Counted from the first letter of the stretch, positions 26,010 through 35,637 are shown. The stretch is DNA of 37,588 bases from an uncultured Bacteroidota bacterium (GCA_903872185.1 CAIQJL010000102.1:1-37588); one strand, 5' to 3'. Notes: generated by a model not told the origin, from the sequence alone. A program made the numbers and translations.

Positions 26010-29000
26010 ATGAAATTACAGTCATTTAAACACATTATTGCGAGCTTATTGTTGGTTTTAATCAGCAGTTTAGGTCATGCACAAGTATCCGAAGCTTTTT
26101 TCGAACATTTTACTGTAGACGAAGGTTTGTCGCAAAGTTCAGTAAATTGTATGGTTCAAGGTAAGTTGGGTTTTCTATGGCTTGGTACTCAAGATGGTTT
26201 AAATAAATATGATGGTTATAAATTCAAACATTATCAACACAGCCCTTTAGATTCAAATTCCTTATCAAGTAACTGGATTTATGCTGTTGATGATGATACC
26301 TCTGGAATTATCTGGATTGGAACACAATATGGTTTAAATAAATTATATCAAAGATCTGATAAAATTGTTAGATATATACATAATCCAAAAGTGTCATCTT
26401 CGCTAAGTGAAAATGAAGTTTTTGGAGTATTGGTTGACCGATATGGAACTGTTTGGGCAAAAACAGAAAAAGCATTAAATAAACTTGATACAGCAACTGG
26501 AAAATTTACTCGTTTTGAGCATCCTATTAATTATTTTGTGTCGAATAAAAGCGATAAAGGATTTCCATTATTGGAAGATGAAGATGGTATATGGGTGGGA
26601 TCTGCAACAGGATTACATTTCTTTAATAGAAAAGTAGAGCAGTTTAAATCATATATTCATAATCCAAATGATATAAATTCAATTAGTGATGATTTTATTA
26701 CAGGTTTAGTTTTCGATGGCGATGGTAGTCTTTGGGTGGCAACACGCTATGGTCTAAATAAGTTTAATGAAAAAACTAAAAAATTCGAACATTATTTTCA
26801 TGATTTTACTGAAAATAACGGCATCTCTGCTAATAAAATAAATTCCATTTTTTATGGTCATGATGGTTATATTTGGGTTGCTACATATGGTGGTGGATTA
26901 AATAGGTTTGATCCCAAAACTGGAAAAGTTGTTGTGTTTGAAAATCAGCCAAATAATAAATATAGTTTATCCTCTCAATATTTGAATTTTGTTTTAGAAG
27001 ATAAGTCATATAATTTTTGGATAGGAACTGATGATCAAGGCCTAGATAAGTATGATCTAAAACCTAAAAAATTCCTTTTATATCGTGATTCGAAAGGAAT
27101 TAATTCTTTAAAACTTTCATCTAATATTATTGCTTCAATCTTTGAAGCAGATAATGGAGATTTATGGGTTGGTACATGGGAAAACGGACTTGATATTGTT
27201 AATAGGAAAACAGGAGTCGTAAAAAATTATTCTACAAATTCTCCTCCTGGTGAAAAAATAATAGGAGATAATGTTCACGTTATTATGCCCGATAGCAAAG
27301 GATTAATCTGGATTGGAACAAAAAAAGGGATCTCTATTTATGATAAGAAAACTAAAAAATTTACTGATTTAAATAAGTATTTTAAATTTAAGCAGTTCCC
27401 AAATCTTGAAGGTTATAGAATTTATTCCATACTTGAAGATTATAAAGGAAATGTTTGGGTTGGCACCACAAATGGTTTGAACCGGTTTAATATGAAAGAT
27501 TTAACCGTTAATACTTTTTGGAGTAGTTATGCAGATACTTTAAGCTTGTTCGATAATCAGATTATTTATTTGATGGGTGATAAAGATGGTTTTATCTGGA
27601 TTGGTACTAAAGCTGGATTAAATAGATTTGATTATAAAACAAATAAGTTTTTTAGAATAGGTTCTGCAAAAGATTTAAAGTTATATGCAGGAAAAAATAA
27701 ATATTATCAAATTAGTAATTCATACATCGAAGATATTTTAGAAGATTCAATTGACGGATCAATTTGGATAGGAACTGCTAGTGGTCTAAATCGCTACGAT
27801 AAAAGAACTGGTACTTTTCAGTACTTTACTGATAAAGAGGGTTTGCCAAATGAGACAGTTTATGAGCTTAAACAAGATAAGAATGGTAATATCTGGATGA
27901 GTACTAATCATGGAATTGCAATGCTTAATCATAAAACTTTAAAGATTAGGTCGTATGATAGGGCAGATGGATTGCAGGGATTAGAATTTAATAACGGTGC
28001 ATCATTTATCTCAAAAACCGGAGAAATATTTTTTGGAGGAACTAATGGTTTTAATAGTTTCAATCCTTTGAAGATGAACGATAATCAGTTTATTCCAAGG
28101 GTTGTGTTTACAACCTTTGAAAAAACTTCAAATGGAAAAAAAATTGTTATTAATATTGAAAAAGAAAACGAACTTGAGTTAGCATATACCGACCATTCAC
28201 TTACTTTTAATTTTGCTGCTTTAGAATTTACCAAGTCTTCCAAAAATACATACATGTACATGATGGAGGGACTTAATAATACATGGGTAAATATTGGAAA
28301 TAGAAATTTTCAGGACTTTGGAACTTTAGCTCCTGATGAATATATTTTAAGAGTTAAAGGAAGTAATAACGATTTAGTATGGAATGATAAAGAAATATCA
28401 ATTAAAATAATCGTTAATCCACCAATCTTTAAATCTATTTATGCTTATTTGACTTATATATTATTGTTACTTACTGTAATTTATCTTTATGTTAGAAGTA
28501 GAACTAAAAAATTACAAAAAGCTAATGATACACTTAGAATAAAGCAATTAGCTGCTCTCGAAATTGCAAAACAAAGAGAAGAGTTAGCGGTTAAAAATAA
28601 GAGTATTACAGATAGTATAAACTATGCTAAACGAATTCAGGAAGCAATGTTACCATCCGAGTATTTGTTTAGAAAACTATTGCCCGATTCATTTATTTTC
28701 TATAATCCAAAGGATATTGTTAGCGGCGATTTTTATTGGGTAACCGAAAAGGAAAGTAAAATCTTTATTGCAGCTGTTGATTGTACCGGTCATGGTGTTC
28801 CTGGAGCATTTATGAGTATTATTGGATTTGATTTATTAAGAAATATTACAAAAGAACAAGGTGTAGAAAATCCTGCTCAGATACTTAATCTTTTAAGTCT
28901 TGGTATTAGCGAAACATTTAGTAAACATGCTAACGAAACGGCAATAAAAGATGGAATGGATGTCTCTTTACTTGTTATTGATCGTAATAACAAAGTGCTT

Positions 29001-29357
29001 GAGTATGCAGGTGCATTTAATCCTCTATATATTGCTCGCGATAATAAAATTATTGAGGTAAAAGGAAATCGATTTGCAGTTGGTAAATTGGAAGGAAATG
29101 AAGATCTTAAATTTGATAATCATATTATTTCATATCGCGAAAACGATATGTTGTATATCTTCTCTGATGGTTATGCCGATCAGTTTGGTGGCCCACTTGG
29201 AAAGAAATTTAAATTCCGTCGTTTCCGTCATCTTTTATTAACAATAAATGGACTACCATTGATTAAACAAAAATCTTTCCTCGAAGAGAATTTTGATAGT
29301 TGGAAAGGTCAGCTAGAACAGGTTGATGATATACTTGTAATAGGAATAAAACTCTAA
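26010..29357 (+). CDS. Membrane sensor: two-component-type propeller repeats, Y_Y_Y domain and SpoIIE/PP2C phosphatase
   Basis: 1115 residues. Signal peptide about 1-24 (SSLGHAQ). Then fourteen propeller units of the form D..G..W.GT..GLN.FD (about residues 40-690), fitting two seven-bladed propellers, then a Y_Y_Y domain (about 725-800) and one membrane helix near 810-830. A short coiled segment (LQKANDTLRIKQLAALEIAKQ...) leads to a PP2C/SpoIIE catalytic domain from about 870, with SGDFYW (Asp907), AAVDCTGHG (Asp924), DGMD (981-984) and SDGYADQFGG (1053-1057), so metal ligands are intact. The periplasmic sensor of hybrid two-component systems is thus joined to a serine/threonine phosphatase instead of a histidine kinase. 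Substrate is probably an anti-sigma antagonist (STAS) or another phosphoprotein, none of which is in the window. Confidence 0.9.
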   Translation: MKLQSFKHIIASLLLVLISSLGHAQVSEAFFEHFTVDEGLSQSSVNCMVQGKLGFLWLGTQDGLNKYDGYKFKHYQHSPLDSNSLSSNWIYAVDDDTSGIIWIGTQYGLNKLYQRSDKIVRYIHNPKVSSSLSENEVFGVLVDRYGTVWAKTEKALNKLDTATGKFTRFEHPINYFVSNKSDKGFPLLEDEDGIWVGSATGLHFFNRKVEQFKSYIHNPNDINSISDDFITGLVFDGDGSLWVATRYGLNKFNEKTKKFEHYFHDFTENNGISANKINSIFYGHDGYIWVATYGGGLNRFDPKTGKVVVFENQPNNKYSLSSQYLNFVLEDKSYNFWIGTDDQGLDKYDLKPKKFLLYRDSKGINSLKLSSNIIASIFEADNGDLWVGTWENGLDIVNRKTGVVKNYSTNSPPGEKIIGDNVHVIMPDSKGLIWIGTKKGISIYDKKTKKFTDLNKYFKFKQFPNLEGYRIYSILEDYKGNVWVGTTNGLNRFNMKDLTVNTFWSSYADTLSLFDNQIIYLMGDKDGFIWIGTKAGLNRFDYKTNKFFRIGSAKDLKLYAGKNKYYQISNSYIEDILEDSIDGSIWIGTASGLNRYDKRTGTFQYFTDKEGLPNETVYELKQDKNGNIWMSTNHGIAMLNHKTLKIRSYDRADGLQGLEFNNGASFISKTGEIFFGGTNGFNSFNPLKMNDNQFIPRVVFTTFEKTSNGKKIVINIEKENELELAYTDHSLTFNFAALEFTKSSKNTYMYMMEGLNNTWVNIGNRNFQDFGTLAPDEYILRVKGSNNDLVWNDKEISIKIIVNPPIFKSIYAYLTYILLLLTVIYLYVRSRTKKLQKANDTLRIKQLAALEIAKQREELAVKNKSITDSINYAKRIQEAMLPSEYLFRKLLPDSFIFYNPKDIVSGDFYWVTEKESKIFIAAVDCTGHGVPGAFMSIIGFDLLRNITKEQGVENPAQILNLLSLGISETFSKHANETAIKDGMDVSLLVIDRNNKVLEYAGAFNPLYIARDNKIIEVKGNRFAVGKLEGNEDLKFDNHIISYRENDMLYIFSDGYADQFGGPLGKKFKFRRFRHLLLTINGLPLIKQKSFLEENFDSWKGQLEQVDDILVIGIKL

Positions 29358-29367
29358 TTATTTTGTG

Positions 29368-30045
29368 ATGAGAAATAGCTTAACGATAATTAAAAAGTTT
29401 TTTATCGCCCTTGAAGTTATATTATTGTTTAATGTTTTTGTTTGCCATGCCCAAACAGACACAATAGGAAAAGAACGCTATACGCCAGCCTATAAAATAA
29501 AAGAAGGTATTTTTATTTCATTTGATCAGGTACTTTTAAATAAACCTCTTTCTTTTGAGAGAATTATTACCGGAAATAAAAATGATGATAATTGGTTTGC
29601 TAATTTATTAAAAACTGAAAAAATATCATTTCTTGATGATTATGGAATTCAACAATTTGTTTTTACAAAACAAATTTGGGGCTATTGCAGAAAGGGCGCT
29701 TTGTATGTTTATTATATCAATGATTTTTATAGAATCCCATATATTGGAAAATTATCTCACTATGTAGCTACTCAAACTGTAAGGGTTGATAATGGTTACG
29801 ATCCATATAATAGACAGGGTATGATGCCAACTTATGAGACAAATAGCATAATTCAAAATGTTATTGATTTTGAAAATGGAAAAACATTTCCATTTAGACT
29901 TGAAATTGTTCAAACATTTCTTTCAAAAGACAGCCTGCTTTTTAATGAATTTAATGCCTTAAAAAAGAGTAAAAAGAAACAAATGATGTTTTTATATATC
30001 CGCCGTTATAATGAACGAAATCCATTATATTTACCTAAGCAATAA
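29368..30045 (+). CDS. Exported protein of unknown function
   Basis: 225 residues from the ATG at 29368; a GTG one codon earlier is in frame but unnecessary. N-terminal signal peptide of about 30 residues ending VFVCHA-Q. The mature part has no family I recognise: it is rich in aromatic residues (KQIWGYCRKGALYVYYINDFYRIPYIG), predicted mostly beta, with a basic end (KKSKKKQMMFLYIRRYNERN). It starts 10 bases after the phosphatase gene and ends 4 bases before the next exported protein, so all three should be co-transcribed. It may act with the periplasmic propellers or simply share their promoter. Confidence 0.7.
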   Translation: MRNSLTIIKKFFIALEVILLFNVFVCHAQTDTIGKERYTPAYKIKEGIFISFDQVLLNKPLSFERIITGNKNDDNWFANLLKTEKISFLDDYGIQQFVFTKQIWGYCRKGALYVYYINDFYRIPYIGKLSHYVATQTVRVDNGYDPYNRQGMMPTYETNSIIQNVIDFENGKTFPFRLEIVQTFLSKDSLLFNEFNALKKSKKKQMMFLYIRRYNERNPLYLPKQ

Positions 30046-30049
30046 AGCG

Positions 30050-30901
30050 ATGAAATATATTAATATTATAATATTTTTTATTTTCATATTTTCAGGCTCG
30101 TTTGCACAAAACACGGTTGGAACGCCCGAACAGTTAAAACAGTTTTTTAAAACAAAAACTCTTGTTGTTTTAGAAGAAGATCCTTTTAATGAATCAAATA
30201 TTCAACTTAAAACCGCCGTACAAAAAAACTGGAAGCTTACCGAATTCGAAATTATAACTGTAGAAGACTATGAAAAGAAAAAGAAAAATCCTGCTTTTTC
30301 ATTTCTAACAATAGATAAAGTATATTTCGAAGGTGATAAAGCTGCATCAAAATATAATTTTTTATGTATTGCATTAGGTGGTAATTATAAAAATGATAGC
30401 GAAATGCCTCAGTTGTGTACGGTTCCACTTTCTTATGCCGATGCCGACGAGTCAACTTTTAGTTATAAAATAGCAACAATGTTAAACTTTTTGCAGAACC
30501 ATTTACTTTTAACATCAAAAAATCAGGAATTAAAAAGCTCAAATATTATTGACTACTATCAGCAAAATCTTTCGGAATTAAAAAATAAAGTTTTGTATGT
30601 AACTAAAGATGAGTTAGAGTTACAGGTTAATACTGATGATAAATTCAGAAAAACCTATCCTTATAAGTTTAAAATTGTAACTCGTGATGAAATTGAGGAG
30701 GCTATTGACAATAATAACCCAGATGTTGTATTTTTGCATAAAGTAGGACCAGGAAATAAAAATCAGAAAGCAAGATGCTGGATTATTTTAATGGGTGCAG
30801 CTGATGCAAAATTGTATTTTTTCGATTATCATAAAATTGATGATAATCACCCTGATGCTCTTTTAGAATCTGAATTAAAAAAAATAGTAAATACTAAATA
30901 A
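30050..30901 (+). CDS. Exported protein of unknown function with internal duplication
   Basis: 283 residues from the ATG at 30050 (MKYINIIIFFIFIFSGSFAQ); an in-frame upstream ATG would add 13 residues before the signal peptide and overlap the previous gene. No named family recognised. Two similar halves are visible: TLVVLEEDPFNESN...WKLTEFEIITVEDYEKKKKN (about 21-70) against VLYVTKDELELQVNTDDKF...YKFKIVTRDEIEEAIDNN (about 182-225), each followed by hydrophobic strands (FLCIALGG; CWIILMGA). This suggests two tandem alpha/beta domains. It lies five bases before ettA. Confidence 0.7.
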   Translation: MKYINIIIFFIFIFSGSFAQNTVGTPEQLKQFFKTKTLVVLEEDPFNESNIQLKTAVQKNWKLTEFEIITVEDYEKKKKNPAFSFLTIDKVYFEGDKAASKYNFLCIALGGNYKNDSEMPQLCTVPLSYADADESTFSYKIATMLNFLQNHLLLTSKNQELKSSNIIDYYQQNLSELKNKVLYVTKDELELQVNTDDKFRKTYPYKFKIVTRDEIEEAIDNNNPDVVFLHKVGPGNKNQKARCWIILMGAADAKLYFFDYHKIDDNHPDALLESELKKIVNTK

Positions 30902-30906
30902 TAGTT

Positions 30907-32586
30907 ATGGCTGACGATAAAAAAATAATTTTTTCGATGGTTGGAGTGAGCAAAATTTATCCTCCACAAAAACAGGTATTAAAAAATATTTATCTTTCAT
31001 TTTATTATGGTGCTAAAATCGGAATTATAGGTTTAAATGGTTCTGGTAAGTCATCATTAATGAAGATAATTGCTGGCCTTGAAAAATCATTTCAGGGTGA
31101 AGTTGTTTTTTCTCCAGGATATACTGTTGGTTATTTAGAGCAGGATCCACAGCTAGATAAAACAAAAACTGTTCGCCAAATTGTTGAAGAAGGTGTTCAG
31201 GAAGTTGTTGATTTACTTAAAGAGTACGAAGAGGTAAATAATAAATTTGCCGAACCAATGAGCGATGATGAAATGAACAAACTCATTACCCGTCAGGGCG
31301 AACTTACCGAACTTATCGAACATCATAATGGATGGGAATTAGATAGTACGTTGGAACGTGCAATGGATGCACTTCGTTGCCCAGAAGGAAGCACTCCTAC
31401 ATTAAATCTATCTGGTGGTGAAGCACGACGTGTTGCTTTATGCAGACTTTTGTTAAAACAACCTGACGTATTATTACTCGATGAGCCAACCAATCACCTT
31501 GATGCTGAATCGGTACAATGGTTAGAAATTCATTTGCAGCAATACAAAGGAACTGTTATAGCTGTAACTCATGATAGATATTTCCTTGATAACGTTGCAG
31601 GCTGGATACTAGAGCTTGATCGTGGTGAAGGTATTCCTTGGAAAGGCAATTATTCTTCATGGTTAGAACAAAAGACAAAACGTTTGGCTCAGGAAGAAAA
31701 AACTGCTTCTAAACGAATGAAAACTCTTGAACGTGAGTTGGAATGGACACGCATGTCGCAAAAAGCACGTCAGGCAAGACCAAAAGCTCGTTTAGCCGCT
31801 TATGAAAAAATGATGAACGAAGATGTTAAGCAAAAAGAAGATCGTTTAGAGATTTTTATTCCTAATGGTCCGCGTCTTGGGTCAAATGTTATAGAATTTA
31901 ATGAAGTAACAAAAGCTTTTGGAGATAAATTACTTTTCGAAAATCTTAGCTTTAACCTTCCTCCTGCTGGTATAGTTGGTATTATCGGTCCTAATGGTGC
32001 TGGTAAAACAACGCTTTTTCGAATGATTATGGGTAAAGAAACTGCCGATTCTGGAACAATAAATATTGGCGAAACTGTAAAAACAGGATACGTTGATCAG
32101 GCTCACGCAGATATTGATCCCGATAAAACTGTTTATCAGGTAATCTCTGGTGATAGTGAGTTGATTTCGTTAGGAGGAAAACAAATAGTTGCTCGTGCTT
32201 ATGTTGCAAGGTTTAACTTTGGTGGTGCCGATCAGGAAAAGAAATGTGGTATACTTTCGGGCGGTGAACGCAACAGATTACATTTATCTTTAACTCTAAA
32301 ATCAGAGGCTAATGTTCTTTTGTTAGATGAGCCAACAAATGATATTGATGTTAATACCCTTAGAGCTTTAGAAGAAGGACTCGAAAGTTTTGCAGGATGT
32401 GCTGTAGTTATTTCGCATGATAGATGGTTCCTTGATAGAGTGGCAACACACATTTTAGCTTTTGAAGGTGATTCGCAGGTTATATATTTTGAAGGTTCTT
32501 ATTCAGATTATATGGAAAATCGTAAAAAACGTTTGGGCGACGTTGGACCACAACGTATAAAATATAGAAAATTAATAGCTGATTAA
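30907..32586 (+). CDS. ettA: Energy-dependent translational throttle protein EttA (ABC-F ATPase)
   Basis: 559 residues (E. coli 555). Two ABC cassettes: Walker A GLNGSGKS (42-49) and GPNGAGKT (361-368); signatures LSGGEARRV and LSGGERNR; Walker B with LLDEPTNHLD (D192-E193) and LLDEPTNDID (D474-E475). The linker between them (KRLAQEEKTASKRMKTLERE and the following RMSQKARQARPKARLAAYE) is the P-site tRNA-interaction motif region. EttA binds the ribosomal E site and gates the first elongation steps according to ATP/ADP. It has no membrane domain. It sits inside the phosphatase-hisS gene group, 10 bases before the ankyrin gene. Confidence 0.95.
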   Translation: MADDKKIIFSMVGVSKIYPPQKQVLKNIYLSFYYGAKIGIIGLNGSGKSSLMKIIAGLEKSFQGEVVFSPGYTVGYLEQDPQLDKTKTVRQIVEEGVQEVVDLLKEYEEVNNKFAEPMSDDEMNKLITRQGELTELIEHHNGWELDSTLERAMDALRCPEGSTPTLNLSGGEARRVALCRLLLKQPDVLLLDEPTNHLDAESVQWLEIHLQQYKGTVIAVTHDRYFLDNVAGWILELDRGEGIPWKGNYSSWLEQKTKRLAQEEKTASKRMKTLERELEWTRMSQKARQARPKARLAAYEKMMNEDVKQKEDRLEIFIPNGPRLGSNVIEFNEVTKAFGDKLLFENLSFNLPPAGIVGIIGPNGAGKTTLFRMIMGKETADSGTINIGETVKTGYVDQAHADIDPDKTVYQVISGDSELISLGGKQIVARAYVARFNFGGADQEKKCGILSGGERNRLHLSLTLKSEANVLLLDEPTNDIDVNTLRALEEGLESFAGCAVVISHDRWFLDRVATHILAFEGDSQVIYFEGSYSDYMENRKKRLGDVGPQRIKYRKLIAD

Positions 32587-32596
32587 TAAATTAATT

Positions 32597-33157
32597 ATGT
32601 TAAAAAGAAGTTTGTTTTTTGCAATATTATTTACAGTATTTACAATTAGCACATTTGCTGATGAAACTGTTGATAAGTACGTTACAGCTGCGGCTAAAGG
32701 TGAGTATTCTAAAGTTGTATCTTATGTTAAAAAAGGTGTAGCAGTTGATGGAAAAAATCAGGCTCGCTGGACAGCCTTAGCATATGCTTGTAAATATAAG
32801 CATGAAGATATTGTGAAATTTCTTATCGAAAATGGAGCAAATATTAACGAAACTGTAAATACAGGTTCAACTCCTTTAGCTGTTGCAATGCTTGCCGGAA
32901 ACTTTGAAATTGCCGATTATTTGATTCAAAAGAAAGCAGATATTAATAAAGCCGATATGATGGGAATGTCGCCTCTGATGTGGGCTGTAAAAGATGGGAA
33001 TTTAAAAGTTGTACAATATCTGGTAGATCGTGGTGCAAAAGTAAATGGGGTAAATTCAAATGGCCGCTCCGTAATAGAAATGGCAATGGCTGCAGATGTT
33101 AAAGATTATTTGAAATCTAAAGGTGCAAAAACCAGTGCAGAGCTCATGAAAGAATAA
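32597..33157 (+). CDS. Exported ankyrin-repeat protein
   Basis: 186 residues. Signal peptide about 1-21 (ending STFA-D). Then ankyrin repeats: a degenerate first unit ([20 protein letters not shown]), three good units with T/SPL..A...G...V..YL...GA.(I/V)N spacing ([60 protein letters not shown]) and a final partial unit (GRSVIEMAM...YLKSKGAKT). A periplasmic protein-binding scaffold is likely; the partner is unknown. It ends one base before hisS. Confidence 0.85.
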   Translation: MLKRSLFFAILFTVFTISTFADETVDKYVTAAAKGEYSKVVSYVKKGVAVDGKNQARWTALAYACKYKHEDIVKFLIENGANINETVNTGSTPLAVAMLAGNFEIADYLIQKKADINKADMMGMSPLMWAVKDGNLKVVQYLVDRGAKVNGVNSNGRSVIEMAMAADVKDYLKSKGAKTSAELMKE

Positions 33158-33158
33158 T

Positions 33159-34538
33159 ATGGCAGTAAATATTTCAATACCTAAAGGAACGCGTGATTTT
33201 TTGCCTGTTAACATGCAAAGACGAAATTATATTTTTTCTATTCTTCGTGATGTGTTTTGTTTGCATGGTTACCAGCCTATAGAAACTCCTGCTATGGAAG
33301 ACTTGTCTACGTTGTTAGGGAAATACGGAGATGAAGGAGATAAACTGTTATTTAGAATATTAAATTCTGGTGATTTTTTAAAAACAGTTACCGATGAAGA
33401 TATTAAATTAAAGAATTTAAATAAATTAGCTTCATTAATTTGCGAAAAAGGTTTGCGTTATGATTTAACTGTTCCGTTTGCGCGTTTTGTTGTGATGCAT
33501 CGTAACGAATTAACTTTTCCTTTTAAAAGATATCAGATACAACCTGTTTGGCGTGCCGATAGACCCCAAAAAGGTCGTTATCGTGAGTTTTTTCAGTGCG
33601 ATGTTGATGTAATTGGTAGCGATTCTTTGCTTAATGAATTAGAACTTTTGCAAATTATAGAAGATGTTTTTATTCGCTTAAATCTTGATGTTACAATAAT
33701 TCTTAACAATAGAAAAATATTGCATGGAATTGCTACATATCTTGATTGTGCCGATAAATTAACCGATATTACAGTAGCAATTGATAAACTCGATAAAATA
33801 GGGCAGGAGGGAGTACTAAAAGAATTAAATGAAAAAGGCTTTTCCAGCGATACTATTAATAAATTAATTCCAATTCTTGAGTTTTCTTCTAAACAAAATT
33901 CAAATGAAGAAGTGATTGATTTTACCCGTAACATACTAACCGATGAAATTGGTAAAAAAGGAATAGAAGAAATGGAATTTGTTTTAAATTATGCAAAAGA
34001 TTCTGGTGTTTCTTCCAAAATTAAATTTGATATCTCTTTAGCTCGTGGGTTAAGTTATTATACAGGTACAATACTCGAGGTTAAAGCCGATAATGTTGAA
34101 ATGGGAAGCATTTGCGGTGGTGGTAGATATGATAATTTAACAGGTATTTTTGGCATGCCCGGAGTCTCGGGTGTTGGTATGTCATTTGGTGCCGATAGAA
34201 TTTATGACGTATTGGAAAGTTTAGGAAAGTTTCCTGCAGAAGTTAGTTCATCAACTAAAGTGTTATTTGTTAATTTTGGTGCAACCGAAGAAAAATATTG
34301 CTTACAGGTTCTTAGAAAACTTCATAAACGTGGTATCTCTGCAGAATTATTCCCAGATGCCGGAGCTAAAATGAAAAAGCAAATGGGATATGCCGATGCA
34401 AAAAAAATTCCTTATGTTGTTATAGTTGGCGAAAACGAAATAAAATCAGGAAAGCTTAGTCTTAAAAATATGCTAACCGGCGAACAAAAGGAATTAACAA
34501 TTGACGAACTTTTAATTAATAACTTAATAACCCAATAA
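33159..34538 (+). CDS. hisS: Histidyl-tRNA synthetase
   Basis: Class II aminoacyl-tRNA synthetase, 459 residues. N-terminal [10 protein letters not shown], motif 2 region [20 protein letters not shown] followed by QCDVD, histidine-A motif [15 protein letters not shown], and CGGGRYDNL are intact. The C-terminal anticodon-binding domain holds [12 protein letters not shown] and [12 protein letters not shown]. Its last six codons (NNLITQ) lie within an 8-base repeat array that continues past the stop. It is the last gene of the phosphatase-ettA-hisS group. Confidence 0.96.
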   Translation: MAVNISIPKGTRDFLPVNMQRRNYIFSILRDVFCLHGYQPIETPAMEDLSTLLGKYGDEGDKLLFRILNSGDFLKTVTDEDIKLKNLNKLASLICEKGLRYDLTVPFARFVVMHRNELTFPFKRYQIQPVWRADRPQKGRYREFFQCDVDVIGSDSLLNELELLQIIEDVFIRLNLDVTIILNNRKILHGIATYLDCADKLTDITVAIDKLDKIGQEGVLKELNEKGFSSDTINKLIPILEFSSKQNSNEEVIDFTRNILTDEIGKKGIEEMEFVLNYAKDSGVSSKIKFDISLARGLSYYTGTILEVKADNVEMGSICGGGRYDNLTGIFGMPGVSGVGMSFGADRIYDVLESLGKFPAEVSSSTKVLFVNFGATEEKYCLQVLRKLHKRGISAELFPDAGAKMKKQMGYADAKKIPYVVIVGENEIKSGKLSLKNMLTGEQKELTIDELLINNLITQ

Positions 34539-34572
34539 CTTAGTAACTTAATAACCTAGTAACTTAATAACC
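34521..34572 (+). repeat. 8-base tandem repeat array overlapping the hisS stop
   Basis: Six successive 8-base units follow the pattern AACYYARt, the type unit being AACTTAAT (at 34521, 34545 and 34561), with variants AACCCAAT, AACTTAGT and AACCTAGT between them, then a decaying tail (AACCTTTTTAACTTTT...) to about 34605. The stop codon of hisS is formed by the second and third units. Every frame of the array contains TAA or TAG, so copy-number change would alter only the last residues of HisS. Confidence 0.75.
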
Positions 34573-34611
34573 TTTTTAACTTTTAAAACTTTATAAACTT
34601 TCAACTTATAT

Positions 34612-35613
34612 ATGATGAAAACGGTAATCCTTATATTTGTAATAACATTATTTTCTGCTAGTCTTTGGGCTCAGCAAACCGAATTAAAATGGTATTCGTT
34701 AAAAGAAGCCATAGAATTATCAAAAAAGAATCCTAAAAAGATTTTTATTGATATGTATACCGACTGGTGTGGCTGGTGTAAAAAAATGGATGCCGAAACA
34801 TTTAATAATCCATCTATTTCAAAATATTTATCAGATAATTTTTACCTTGTTAAATTTAATGCAGAAACCCGCGATACATTAGTTTTTAAAGAAAAAACAT
34901 ATGTTAATAAAGGTACTGGACCAAAATCTGTAAATGAACTTGCTGCTGAATTATTAAATGGAAAAATGTCGTATCCTACAATTGTTTATTTAGATGAAAA
35001 CTTAAACCCTTTAAGCGCTGTTCCTGGTTATATGACCCCATCTGATATTGAACCTGTACTTATATTCTTTGCCCGCGATATTTTTAAAGTAGCTCCTTTT
35101 AATGAGTTTAAAGATAATTTTACAAAATCATTTAAAGATACTGTGCCTTTTGTTGAAAGAGTTAAATGGGTTGGTCTGGAACAAGCTGAAAAATTAAATC
35201 AGAAAAAACCTAAGAAAATAATAATTTTTCTATATCATGATTGGTGTATTGATTGCAAGATGATGATAAATACTACTTTTAATCAAGAAGTTATTGCAAA
35301 ATATTTAAATGAAAATTATTATCCTGTTAAGTTTGATATTACAACAAAAGATACAGTTAATTTTAATGGGGCTGTATTTGTAAACGAACAAAAAGAACAT
35401 CCATATCACCAATTTGCTGTTTCGCTTTTAGGTGGAAAAATGAATGTGCCGCAAATGGTTTTAATAAACGGACAAAACCAACTCATTTCTTTAGTTCCTG
35501 GTTACTTTCTTCCAAAAAATGTTGAACCTGTTTTGCATTTTTTTAAAGATGATTCGTACTTAAACAAAAAGTGGGAAGAATATGTTAAAACCTTTGTAGG
35601 AGAAGTTAAGTAG
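34612..35613 (+). CDS. Periplasmic protein with two thioredoxin-like domains
   Basis: 333 residues. Signal peptide about 1-20 (ASLWA-Q). Domain 1 begins KWYSLKEAIELSKKNPKKIFIDM and carries the redox motif W-C53-G-W-C56-K. Domain 2 begins KWVGLEQAEKLNQKKPKKIIIFL and carries W-C212-I-D-C215-K. Both share T.N...I.KYL..N(F/Y)Y.VKF, a KGTGPKSVNELA/KEHPYHQFAVSL segment, GGKM..P..V, L.....VPGY..P...EPVL.FF, so the protein is a tandem duplication of one DsbD-gamma/DUF255-like thioredoxin fold. Both motifs keep two cysteines and should be redox-active or reductase-linked. Two adjacent ATGs start it; either serves. 73 bases after hisS. Confidence 0.85.
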   Translation: MMKTVILIFVITLFSASLWAQQTELKWYSLKEAIELSKKNPKKIFIDMYTDWCGWCKKMDAETFNNPSISKYLSDNFYLVKFNAETRDTLVFKEKTYVNKGTGPKSVNELAAELLNGKMSYPTIVYLDENLNPLSAVPGYMTPSDIEPVLIFFARDIFKVAPFNEFKDNFTKSFKDTVPFVERVKWVGLEQAEKLNQKKPKKIIIFLYHDWCIDCKMMINTTFNQEVIAKYLNENYYPVKFDITTKDTVNFNGAVFVNEQKEHPYHQFAVSLLGGKMNVPQMVLINGQNQLISLVPGYFLPKNVEPVLHFFKDDSYLNKKWEEYVKTFVGEVK

Positions 35614-35637
35614 TATTATCTAAACATCAACTCGTAC

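Noticed and set aside
30011-30049. Upstream ATG for the second unknown exported protein
   Set aside because: Overlaps the previous gene and puts 13 residues before an otherwise perfect signal peptide.
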